Of a stretch of DNA of 14,960 nucleotides, positions 8,051-14,848 are shown in pieces; position 1 is the first letter of the stretch; each line of letters begins with the position of its first letter. The notes beneath the pieces were generated by a model. That model saw nothing but the letters and a program-made list of their open reading frames with translations, had not been told where the DNA came from and searched no databases. This DNA is from CAUZEO01 sp963578625 (GTDB lineage Bacteria > Verrucomicrobiota > Kiritimatiellia > SLOV01): the NCBI GenBank assembly GCA_963578625.1, contig CAUZEO010000094.1, forward strand, positions 1-14,960, read 5' to 3'. Position numbers and translations under genes: made by a program.

Positions 8051-9405
8051 CACTGCTCCTGCCCTTCTATTGTACACGCGTAAGCGTACTGCTCCGTGAC
8101 CTCCATGATCTTGTCATGGATTATTGCCCGGAGCGAATTCTGAATGCGTCGTTCTCGAACGGCCTCATACTGCCGGGGAAGATACTGGCTGAGCAAACCC
8201 GCGGGAAGGGGCCCGGACGAAAGATTCATAAGCAGGCGCGACAGCGCCTCCTGCAATGGCGGATGAGGCCAGTAATACCGGGATCGGTCACTGAAGCCAA
8301 ATCTGCGCGCGTAGGCAATCTCTGCTTCGGTTCCGTGGTAGTGCTTCTTCCAGTGCTCAGGATTCGCGATCATCACTGCATCCAGGACAGACGGAAGATT
8401 CGACAGCGTAATGTCCAGCCTCTGTGACAGCCACTCGCTCTCGATCTGCGAGAGGGCGAAGACGGCCTCTCGGAAGGCATACGTAAGCCAGGGGCCGACC
8501 TTCAGAATCGCGAAGTGATCCTCCACCATCTCTTTCAGGGCGTGCCGGGTCTGATAATCCGTGGAATGTGCTTCGTACACAAGGTTCTCATAGTTCTCCA
8601 CGTGCCCCTTCAACTCGCAAGCCCGGGCCCGGTCATACTCAACGACCGAATCATTGCCGAACTCTACGCCCGGTTGGACAACAACAGCCACGACCCGATC
8701 CCAGGCGGATTCCAGTCCCTTTTTTGAGAACGCGCGCTTTGTTATCTCGATCGTGCGCTCGACATCCGCGACCTTCGTAGGTTGGATAGCATGGAGTTCC
8801 TCCTGTGCGCCTCCAGGAATCGGAACTTCGGTTCCTATCACGTAAACCGGCGGTTGTGCCTTCCCGCCGGCTTCGGCAAGGGCCACCTCGGCGACTTCGC
8901 AAAGAACTGCTGAGCGTTCCGCAATTTTCTCGTCCGGTAAAGGTGTCTGCTCGTCGCCCGGATCGTCCGCGCAGCGCATGCTGGCGTCCAGATGAATCTT
9001 GGTAAACCCGGCGAGCACAAACGCTTTCACAAGGTCTCTTGACTTGTCCATTGCACTCGCGGCGCTCTCGCTCCGCCAGGCATTCGGCCCTACATGATCG
9101 CCGCCGAGCACCACCCGTTCGAAAGGAAACTTCATGTCACGGGCAATGTCTTTTACATACCCGGTGAACGTCTCGGGGGTCATATTCGTGTAGCCGCCGA
9201 ATTGGTTGACTTGGTTTGAAGTCGCCTCGATCAGCACATGGCGTCCGTCCTTCGCCGCCTGGCAAATGGCAGCCTCGAGCACATATCGATTTGCGGAGCA
9301 AATCGAACAGACACCTTCCGCTTTCCCCGCCTTCTGGGCGGCGACGATTTCCTTCAAGTAGTCCGATTCCTTTTGCGGGCCGACGGGCATTTCCGCTTTC
9401 CCCAT
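8050..9405 (-). CDS. GatZ/KbaZ-family protein (tagatose-bisphosphate aldolase subunit or hexulose-phosphate epimerase)
   Basis: This 451-residue protein carries the GatZ/KbaZ (COG4573) hallmarks in order: GVCSICSANRYVLEAA (31-46), VLGGDHVGPNAWR (99-111), KIHLDASM (136-143), VIGTEVPIPGGA (189-200), VYEAHSTDYQT (277-287), and ILKVGPWLTYAFREA (300-314). In E. coli, GatZ and KbaZ support the catalytic GatY/KbaY aldolases that split tagatose 1,6-bisphosphate. Some relatives have been reported, as I recall, to act alone as hexulose-phosphate 4-epimerases. No GatY/KbaY partner is in this window, which favours an independent role. It follows the SIS gene with no gap (stop 9406-9408, start 9405). ATG codon 6 is preceded by GGGGAAAG and is an alternative start. 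Confidence 0.9.
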   Translation of the reverse strand: MGKAEMPVGPQKESDYLKEIVAAQKAGKAEGVCSICSANRYVLEAAICQAAKDGRHVLIEATSNQVNQFGGYTNMTPETFTGYVKDIARDMKFPFERVVLGGDHVGPNAWRSESAASAMDKSRDLVKAFVLAGFTKIHLDASMRCADDPGDEQTPLPDEKIAERSAVLCEVAEVALAEAGGKAQPPVYVIGTEVPIPGGAQEELHAIQPTKVADVERTIEITKRAFSKKGLESAWDRVVAVVVQPGVEFGNDSVVEYDRARACELKGHVENYENLVYEAHSTDYQTRHALKEMVEDHFAILKVGPWLTYAFREAVFALSQIESEWLSQRLDITLSNLPSVLDAVMIANPEHWKKHYHGTEAEIAYARRFGFSDRSRYYWPHPPLQEALSRLLMNLSSGPLPAGLLSQYLPRQYEAVRERRIQNSLRAIIHDKIMEVTEQYAYACTIEGQEQ

Positions 9406-10593
9406 TTACGCTTCGTGGATCACAACGCCCTGAACGACTCGATGAATGGTGCCGCTTACGCTTGGGGCGTCCGGTTTCAGTCCCAGGTCCAATGACTTCA
9501 TTGTCGCCAGAATCTGCCCCACGACCACATCCGTCATCACGCGATAGTCGTCGTCAATGGGCTCGGAATTCGGATACAGCTCCACGACGTCCGTTGCAAC
9601 GTCCCGAATCTGCTGAGTCGCCCGATCACAGATGACCAGGGTCCCGCATCCCTGTCCTTTCGCTTTGAGCTCACGCAACAGATCCAATTCGTACTTCCGG
9701 ACTAGAGGATCCGTGGCCAGCGCCGCCACCACAACACACTCGCCGTTGACAAATACCTGCGGGCCATGACGCAGGCCAAGGAAAGAGTCGAACCGGCACG
9801 CCACTTTTCCCTCCGTCATCTCCTGCATTTTCAAGTGACACTCCTGCATGGCTCCGTAGAGCGAGTTAGAGCCCAGGAAACAGGCCCGCTTAAACGGCCG
9901 CTCGGCATAGTCGGAAATCATGTCGCCATAGGATGAGATGACTCGATTCGCCCCCTCTCCCAACCGCGCCGACAGAGAGGCAAACCCGTCCAAATCGTCC
10001 ATGAACGACAACCCGATCCCGGCAAGGGCCATGGTCGAAAACGAACTCGTCATCGCCAGAGAACGGTCGTTCGTTTCTTCGGGGAGGAGAATGCAGTGAG
10101 CCGAACCATCCTGGCTCGCGGCCTTCGCCAGCTCGCCATCCTTGTTGCAGGTAATCACTAGATGCCCGGCCTGTGGCGCGACGCGCTTGACGCGTTCATA
10201 AGTTGCTATCGATTCGGGGGAGTTTCCGGACCTGGCAAAGGAAAGGACCACATAATCATGACCGGGCACCAGGGTGGAGGAAGCATGGGTAACGAGATGC
10301 GTCGTCGGAACGGAGATCACCTCACGGCGCAAACGTTTTCTGAGTACGTTCACAATGGAATTGCCGATGAACTCCGACGTCCCCGCACCGGTTAAGATCA
10401 GTGACGCCGCCGATTTCCCGGTCAGACCGGTTCGATCCATGAAGTCGTTGATCGCCTCTCGGTCAGCACGAAGAACATCCACCGCCTTCGCCCAGGTGCG
10501 GGGCTGTTGCGCTATTTCCGATGCTATATACGTAACCCCTTTCGCCTGTTTCTCTTCCGGGGCCAACGCCATCAACCGCGAGAATGAGTTCAC
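9406..10593 (-). CDS. agaS: AgaS-type SIS-domain sugar isomerase/deaminase
   Basis: This 395-residue protein resembles AgaS, the galactosamine-6-phosphate deaminase/isomerase. It has two SIS domains: the first with LTGAGTSEFIG (68-77), VPTTHLVTH (95-103) and SFARSGNSPES (118-128), then AMTSSFSTMAL (180-190). The second has FLGSNSLYGA (239-248), FLGLRHGPQVFV (271-282), and the closing SVSGTIHRVVQGVVIH (378-393), which matches the AgaS C-terminus. The expected reaction is galactosamine 6-phosphate to tagatose 6-phosphate plus ammonia, in the cytoplasm; glucosamine 6-phosphate is a possible alternative substrate. The GTG at 10593 overlaps the stop of the kinase gene (GTGA) and is preceded by a strong GGAGGAG site. 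The frame is open to 10665, but that N-terminus lies inside the kinase gene and lacks family similarity. Confidence 0.9.
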   Translation of the reverse strand: MNSFSRLMALAPEEKQAKGVTYIASEIAQQPRTWAKAVDVLRADREAINDFMDRTGLTGKSAASLILTGAGTSEFIGNSIVNVLRKRLRREVISVPTTHLVTHASSTLVPGHDYVVLSFARSGNSPESIATYERVKRVAPQAGHLVITCNKDGELAKAASQDGSAHCILLPEETNDRSLAMTSSFSTMALAGIGLSFMDDLDGFASLSARLGEGANRVISSYGDMISDYAERPFKRACFLGSNSLYGAMQECHLKMQEMTEGKVACRFDSFLGLRHGPQVFVNGECVVVAALATDPLVRKYELDLLRELKAKGQGCGTLVICDRATQQIRDVATDVVELYPNSEPIDDDYRVMTDVVVGQILATMKSLDLGLKPDAPSVSGTIHRVVQGVVIHEA

Positions 10594-11513
10594 CGACTCT
10601 CCTCCATGAGGTTCACGATTTCCTGATAGGTGGACCCGGCGTTCGTCCCGCCTACAAAGGCGCAACTCCGCGAAGCGACGGCATTTCCGAATTCACATGC
10701 TTTCACCCGGTTCATTTTCTTTTCCAAAACGGCGAACAGGAATCCCGCATCAAAATTATCTCCTGCTCCGGTGGTATCGACAACGTCCACATCAATGGGG
10801 GGTCTCGATACGATCCTGTCACCATCAAGCACCAGGGCGCCATCTTTCCCCGTCTTCACGACCGGACACGCCGTACGCTCGCTGAGGGACCGACAGGCTT
10901 CCGCCGCGGATGCAGCCCCCGTGATGGACCTTGCTTCATCCTCGTTCAAAAACAAGTAGGAAGCCAAGGGTAGCCAGTCTGCCATGAATTCCCATGTCTC
11001 CGTGGGATCCCACTGCGGATCGAGGGACGTAGACACGCCAAGATCTCGGGCTATTTCCAGCACGCGCGTAATCCGGGGTCGAAACCGGGTCTGCAGGTAC
11101 GGTCCGGCAAAGTGGACATGGTCCACATCGGCGAGGGCGGCTCGATCCAATCCCGATCCGTCAAAGGCCTCGATCGTCCCTGGATAGGTCACCTGGGTCC
11201 GGATTCGATTTTGAATCAAGTTGACGGTGACCCCTGTTCCGACCTCCGCGCTTCGCTGAACAAGAGAGATGTCTATACCGGCCTCCCGCAGGCCCCTCAC
11301 CATAAAGTCACCGTGGTCATCCTCACCGGCCAGTCCGCAAACGGCGGTCTTCCCGCCGAGTGCAGCGTAGGCACAGGCTGCGATGACCGCTGAACTCCCC
11401 ATGACGACATCGAAGGAGTCGCACGTAATTTCCTTGTCGGCCATGGGAAAGGACGCCAATCCGCCCATCATGACGTCAACGTTGATATCACCGACGTAGA
11501 GTACTTTGCACAT
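10590..11513 (-). CDS. PfkB-family (ribokinase-like) sugar kinase
   Basis: This 307-residue protein has the PfkB/ribokinase fold. The N-terminal VLYVGDINVDVMMGG strand, a glycine-rich substrate loop near residues 52-64 (ALGGKTAVCGLAG), and the signature DTTGAGDNFDAGFLFA (246-261) are all clear, with D252 as the catalytic base in GAGD. Family members phosphorylate sugars and nucleosides with ATP. In this operon the likely substrate is a hexosamine released by the upstream deacetylase, or tagatose 6-phosphate made by the downstream SIS protein; sequence does not separate these. The start at 11513 (MCKVLYVGD) follows AGGTGGG; the upstream GTG/ATG choices to 11534 add residues with no family similarity. 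It lies 33 bases after the deacetylase gene and overlaps the next gene. Confidence 0.88.
   Translation of the reverse strand: MCKVLYVGDINVDVMMGGLASFPMADKEITCDSFDVVMGSSAVIAACAYAALGGKTAVCGLAGEDDHGDFMVRGLREAGIDISLVQRSAEVGTGVTVNLIQNRIRTQVTYPGTIEAFDGSGLDRAALADVDHVHFAGPYLQTRFRPRITRVLEIARDLGVSTSLDPQWDPTETWEFMADWLPLASYLFLNEDEARSITGAASAAEACRSLSERTACPVVKTGKDGALVLDGDRIVSRPPIDVDVVDTTGAGDNFDAGFLFAVLEKKMNRVKACEFGNAVASRSCAFVGGTNAGSTYQEIVNLMEESR
10599..10605 (-). promoter_or_regulatory. Strong ribosome binding site for the agaS-like GTG start
   Basis: The minus strand reads GGAGGAG with five bases before the GTG at 10593. It lies inside the end of the kinase gene and decides the start of the SIS gene. Confidence 0.7.
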
Positions 11514-11546
11514 AACCCACCTACCGACACGCACCCGGCTTGCCTT

Positions 11547-12305
11547 TCATAAGGACCCGAGCAAGCTCGAGCCCGCCGCGGCGCCCTTGTACACCCGGAA
11601 CCCCTCGGCGAAGCGCGCGCCGCACTCATACCCATTGAGGAGGCAAGACGCAAATTTCTGCTCCGTGTGCCAGGACAGTTCAACCTCACGATCCTCCTGC
11701 CGGTGATCGACGACCGAGAAGTGCCGGACCGCGGACGGGATGTGCCTGGCGTAGATCCGATCGAACAGCGCACACCGCTCCAGCAGGTCGTACAGCACAT
11801 CAGTGACATCGGTGAAGATATCGGGCGCGAAGTTCCGGGCCTGGCAGTCCACACGGTAGCGGTAGATCTCGGCGGGCACGTGAAACACACTGGGCGGGTG
11901 AGGCAAAAAACAGGCGCCGTGTATGGCGGCGATACGCGATGCTTCGCCCAGCGCGACGTGGTCTTGATTGTTGTCGTCTTCCCAATGGCAGAACAGGATG
12001 TCCGGCTTCAGTTCATCCAGTACGCCGGCCAGTTCATCCACCAGCGCGGGGTTGTTCTGCAAACGCAGGTAGTCATGACCAAGAAGAATGAGGCCAATCC
12101 CGGCATCGTCCGCAAGTTGCTGTACCGGCGGCTTGATCTCGGCTTCACGCCCGGCAACCACTGGCCAGGCGCCATACTGCGATACGGCCTGCACCATGGT
12201 TACCCTGTGCCCGGCCCGGACTGCTTTCAACGCCACGCCACCCATGCCCAACCAGCAGTCGTCCATATGTGCCCCGACCGCCACGATGGAAAGTTTTCTG
12301 CTCAT
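11547..12305 (-). CDS. PIG-L/LmbE-family N-deacetylase
   Basis: This 252-residue protein is a PIG-L (LmbE-like) zinc deacetylase. The metal motif normally AHPDD is AHMDDCWLG here (12-20), keeping H13, D15 and D16. The second site is CHWEDDNNQDHVALGEASR (106-124), with H107, D115 and H116 in the expected order. Family members remove N-acetyl groups from sugars such as GlcNAc-inositol, GlcNAc-PI and diacetylchitobiose. As the first gene of the operon, it would remove acetate from an N-acetylhexosamine, the role usually played by NagA/AgaA after phosphorylation. The start at 12305 (MSRKLSIVAVGAH) puts the first strand at the N-terminus, as usual. The ATG at 12341 is possible, but neither has a strong ribosome binding site. 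Confidence 0.87.
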   Translation of the reverse strand: MSRKLSIVAVGAHMDDCWLGMGGVALKAVRAGHRVTMVQAVSQYGAWPVVAGREAEIKPPVQQLADDAGIGLILLGHDYLRLQNNPALVDELAGVLDELKPDILFCHWEDDNNQDHVALGEASRIAAIHGACFLPHPPSVFHVPAEIYRYRVDCQARNFAPDIFTDVTDVLYDLLERCALFDRIYARHIPSAVRHFSVVDHRQEDREVELSWHTEQKFASCLLNGYECGARFAEGFRVYKGAAAGSSLLGSL

Positions 12306-12398
12306 GCTGAGTTCATGGTAAGTTTCGATGACGACAGGCAATTCATTTCATGACACGATCACAGCATGCATCGTACGCGCGCAGCGAGTCCGATTTCA

Positions 12399-12551
12399 AT
12401 GACAAACAGATCAACACGCGCCGGCGCCGCAGCGTGCTTGCTTCTTACCACAGGCGTGGCGGTTTTCGCCGCCGATCACACTCCGGTAACGACACCGGAC
12501 CGGCCGATGGAGGCGTACATAGAGGTGCCGGCTGGAACCCATCGCGGGTAG
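12399..12551 (+). pseudogene. Signal-peptide fragment of a lost secreted protein
   Basis: The 50-codon frame from the ATG at 12399 starts with a basic stretch (TNRSTR), a hydrophobic core (GAAACLLLTTGVAVF), and an AFA-like cleavage site (VFA-AD) near residue 24, so it looks like a signal peptide. Only about 20-26 mature residues follow before a stop, and their last codons overlap the start of the transporter relic in another frame. It is probably the 5' stump of a deleted gene. A small genuine secreted peptide is a less likely alternative. Confidence 0.45.
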
Positions 12552-12717
12552 CATCCCGCCTCCGTACGAGCGGCCCGAAGATTGTAAGTTCAGGTCGCGG
12601 TGCCATCGTGAAATCGGCGACATCTGCAAGAAAGAACCACCGTGGTTCGAAGTGGCGGACGGTCACCAGGTGAAATGCTGGCTCTATCAATATAGAGATT
12701 CGGAGGTTAACGGTTGA
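12523..12717 (+). pseudogene. C-terminal relic of an oligopeptide/dipeptide ABC transporter ATPase (OppD/DppD type)
   Basis: A 64-codon frame opens just after a stop at 12520-12522 and ends with TGA at 12715-12717. From about 12529 it reads RLEPIAGSIPPPYERPE, then DCKFRSRCHREIGDICKK, then an EPPWFEVADGHQVKCWLY tail. This is the C-terminal oligopeptide-transporter region (oligo_HPY) of OppD/DppD-type ATPases, with its four spaced cysteines and the GHxVxC ending. The whole ATP-binding cassette, about 260 residues, is missing. No start codon or ribosome binding site is present. It stands directly against the signal-peptide fragment in a different frame, which suggests one deletion joined two genes. 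No other opp genes are in the window. Confidence 0.72.
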
Positions 12718-12750
12718 CTTTATGTCTTACCATTTTCAAAGTTTTCAGCA

Positions 12751-13491
12751 GTGAACGCCAAAAAAATCAAAGAGCGATTCGACGAGGACGGATACTTTGT
12801 ATGGGAAGAACTGTATTCGCCGGCCGAGGTCGCGCGGAAACGCGCGTACATAGAGCAGATCGTGACAAACAGGGACCGGTGGCCGAGCCGAATGTTCATC
12901 TACGGCGCCGCGGGGACCGATTCCGACGATGATGCCGTCCCCACCGCGATTCACACCGGTCATCTGCACGATTGGACGTTCATCGATTGGGCGCGGGACG
13001 AGCGAATCCTTCGGGTGGTTCGACCGCTACTGGGCGATGATGTTGCGGTGTACAACACGAGCGTGTTTATGAAGCCGCCGCGGTCGCCCGTCGTGATTCC
13101 ATGGCATCAGGACCAAGCGTACTACGCGGTGACGACCGAGTTTCTCGTCGCGTGTTGGGTGGCGTTGACGGACGTTACGATGGACAATGGGGCATTGAAA
13201 TATCTGAGGGGTGGTCACCGTTGCGGGGTCCTGCCCACCGGCCCGCCGCGCGACGCGAACGCGGCGACGACGTTCGACCGTGAAGTGGTGGATATCGATC
13301 CGAGCCAGATCGTGGACGTCCCGGTGCGGGCCGGGTCGGCGATCTTTCACCATTCGCTCGTGCCGCACTACAGCGGCCCGAACAGGACGGATTCACCGCG
13401 ATGGGCGATGGCCTTGGATTACATGCGGGCCGACTATCTGTTCACCGGCCCGGGCGAAGCGCGGCGGTGCTACCCGATCGTCAGCGGATGA
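12751..13491 (+). CDS. Phytanoyl-CoA dioxygenase (PhyH)-family Fe(II)/2-oxoglutarate oxygenase
   Basis: This 246-residue protein has the PhyH double-stranded beta-helix signatures. The iron ligands are H119 and D121 in IPWHQDQAYY and the distal H206 in HHSLVPHYSGPNRTDSPR, with R217 placed to bind 2-oxoglutarate. The N-terminus (IKERFDEDGYFVWEELYSPAEV) matches the usual first helix and strand. Family members hydroxylate small molecules using O2 and 2-oxoglutarate; the substrate here is unknown, and bacterial PVC relatives are mostly uncharacterised. The GTG at 12751 is the only start that gives the complete family N-terminus; there is no obvious ribosome binding site. It is the first plus-strand gene after the relics, and 220 bases separate it from the oxidoreductase gene. 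Confidence 0.88.
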   Translation: MNAKKIKERFDEDGYFVWEELYSPAEVARKRAYIEQIVTNRDRWPSRMFIYGAAGTDSDDDAVPTAIHTGHLHDWTFIDWARDERILRVVRPLLGDDVAVYNTSVFMKPPRSPVVIPWHQDQAYYAVTTEFLVACWVALTDVTMDNGALKYLRGGHRCGVLPTGPPRDANAATTFDREVVDIDPSQIVDVPVRAGSAIFHHSLVPHYSGPNRTDSPRWAMALDYMRADYLFTGPGEARRCYPIVSG

Positions 13492-13563
13492 TGGGAACTT
13501 GCTTTCAGGTTTCAGGATGTAACGCCCTGCTCGCCAGCACTTTCTGACCCTGAAATCTTGTTT

Positions 13564-13660
13564 GAGAGAACCGAGGATGTCGGTTGACGATTACGGCATA
13601 CGATTCGGATCTTCTCCTCGTTATCCGTAATCGTCGCGCGTAATCGTCAACGGGTCTCTC
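13564..13660. repeat. Inverted repeat with two competing right arms
   Basis: GTTGACGATTACG (13583-13595) is a perfect 13-bp complement of CGTAATCGTCAAC (13639-13651). The outer bases GAGAGAACC (13564-13572) and GGGTCTCTC (13652-13660) also pair with one mismatch, leaving about ten unpaired bases on the left. A second right arm, CCGTAATCGTCG (13625-13636), matches the left arm at 11 of 12 positions, so two alternative stems are possible. It lies between the dioxygenase and oxidoreductase genes. Confidence 0.7.
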
Positions 13661-13674
13661 ATTTCTTCGAAAAC

Positions 13675-13691
13675 TGTGACACCGTGTCACA
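13675..13691. promoter_or_regulatory. Perfect 17-bp palindrome, probable operator for the Gfo/Idh/MocA gene
   Basis: TGTGACACCGTGTCACA is two perfect 8-base arms around a central C. It ends 20 bases before the ATG at 13712, where a dimeric repressor would block transcription or translation initiation. The regulator is unknown and none is encoded in the window. TAGACT at 13695-13700 could be a weak -10. Confidence 0.6.
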
Positions 13692-13711
13692 GGCTAGACT
13701 GAAGTCTCAAA

Positions 13712-14758
13712 ATGAACGCGAATAAACATCCAGACCCACTCCGACTCGCCGTCATCGGATGCGGCACGGTTGCCGCGTACGGGCACGTGCCGGTAATGGT
13801 GGCGTCGGAAGACGTTCGTGTGGCGGCGTTCGTGGATCGCGATCATTCCAGGGCCCTTGAATTCTCGCAGCGCTTCGGTGGCGGCGAGGCTTTTGAAGAC
13901 TACCGGGAGGCATTGAAACGCGACGACATCGATGCGGTAGCCATTCTCACTCCCCCCCGCCAACACTGCCGTATCGCCTTGGACGCGATGGATGCGGGAA
14001 AGCATGTGTTTACCGAAAAACCCATTAGCCACGACGGCGCATCTGCGGAAGCGATGGTCGCCGCGGCAAAACGCACGGGCCGGAAGCTTTTCGTCGGGTT
14101 TTTGCTGCGGCACACCCGCTGCTTCCAGAAGATGGGCGAAGTGATTCATGCAGACATGATCGGCCACCCCATCGTGTTCCGCATGATCAGCTTCGAGCGG
14201 TATGAACGGGAACAGCCGTTCTACTGGGAACGAGCTTTGCAATCGTTCATCTGTGAGACGTCGCCGGGAATCGACTGCGGCTCGCACTACGTCGATCTGA
14301 TGCGCTGGTATTCCGGTGCCGAGGCGATCCGGGTGCAGGGAGTGGGTGCACGAACGCATCCGGACGTTCCGGAGGGGTGCTTCGACTGGGAAGCGTACCA
14401 GATCGAGTTTGACGATGGCTCCCGTGGGTTTTACGAAGCCGGCTGGGGCTTCAGTTTTCCGGCGGAGCGACTTATCAAGGAGGCCATCGGCCCGGAGGGA
14501 TATGTCGGCGTCCGGTCGGCCCCTGTAACGGAGGGCGGTGAGGAGGAGGCGGAAACCGTGTTTCGCCCGGTCGGCGGCGAGGAGGAGGTGCTGGAGCGCT
14601 CGCCGTGGAAAGGGTTCGAGGAGGAATGGGATCATTTTGTCCGGATGGTGCGGGAGGATTTGGATCCGTACCCGGCGCTGCACGACGCGGTGGCTTCGAT
14701 TCGAATTGTGGAGGCAGGAAACCGCTCCGCACGGAGTGGCGGGGTGATTACGTTATGA
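13712..14758 (+). CDS. Gfo/Idh/MocA-family NAD(P)-dependent oxidoreductase
   Basis: This 348-residue protein has the two-domain Gfo/Idh/MocA layout. The N-terminal Rossmann fold shows LAVIGCGTVAAYGH (12-25), VAAFVDRD (37-44) and AVAILTPPRQH (75-85), followed by the catalytic EKP motif at 102-104 (K103). The C-terminal domain carries the conserved pair D188 and H192 in GIDCGSHYVDLMRW. The family oxidises or reduces sugars and cyclitols, often at a secondary alcohol, with NAD(P)H; the substrate cannot be read from sequence. An acidic loop (EGGEEEAE, then GGEEEVLE, about residues 272-292) is a local oddity. No strong ribosome binding site is seen before the ATG. A perfect palindrome 20 bases upstream suggests specific repression. 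Confidence 0.9.
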   Translation: MNANKHPDPLRLAVIGCGTVAAYGHVPVMVASEDVRVAAFVDRDHSRALEFSQRFGGGEAFEDYREALKRDDIDAVAILTPPRQHCRIALDAMDAGKHVFTEKPISHDGASAEAMVAAAKRTGRKLFVGFLLRHTRCFQKMGEVIHADMIGHPIVFRMISFERYEREQPFYWERALQSFICETSPGIDCGSHYVDLMRWYSGAEAIRVQGVGARTHPDVPEGCFDWEAYQIEFDDGSRGFYEAGWGFSFPAERLIKEAIGPEGYVGVRSAPVTEGGEEEAETVFRPVGGEEEVLERSPWKGFEEEWDHFVRMVREDLDPYPALHDAVASIRIVEAGNRSARSGGVITL

Positions 14759-14848
14759 ACGCGAAATTTAATTTTCCAGACCTTTGATATTGAACATTCG
14801 ATATTCTACATTTGGATCCGGATCTGTATCGAGCATGAAAGGGGCATC
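14759..14848. other. Short AT-rich leader before the secreted protein
   Basis: These 90 bases contain the near-palindrome ATATTGAACATTCGATAT at about 14788-14805 and no gene. It may hold the promoter of the gene at 14849. Confidence 0.35.

Larger units (their letters stand above)
12306..12750. other. Divergent intergenic region filled with gene relics
   Basis: These 445 bases lie between the deacetylase (-) and the PhyH dioxygenase (+). Bases 12306-12398 must carry the promoter of the five-gene operon, but I see no clear -35/-10 pair. Bases 12399-12717 hold the two relics. Bases 12718-12750 are AT-rich; TTGACT at 12714-12719 could be a -35 element for the dioxygenase, without a convincing -10. 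Confidence 0.5.
13492..13711. other. Intergenic region between dioxygenase and oxidoreductase genes
   Basis: These 220 bases hold a weak stem (TTTCAGG twice at 13503-13516, CCTGAAA at 13549-13555), the large inverted repeat at 13564-13660, and the 17-bp palindrome at 13675-13691. I see no gene. Confidence 0.55.

Noticed and set aside
11667..12353. A 228-codon plus-strand open frame opposite the PIG-L gene
   Set aside because: The minus strand carries the PIG-L metal-binding motifs; the plus frame is a shadow.
13694..14683. A 329-codon minus-strand open frame opposite the oxidoreductase
   Set aside because: The plus strand has unmistakable Gfo/Idh/MocA motifs; the minus frame is a shadow produced by high GC codon use.
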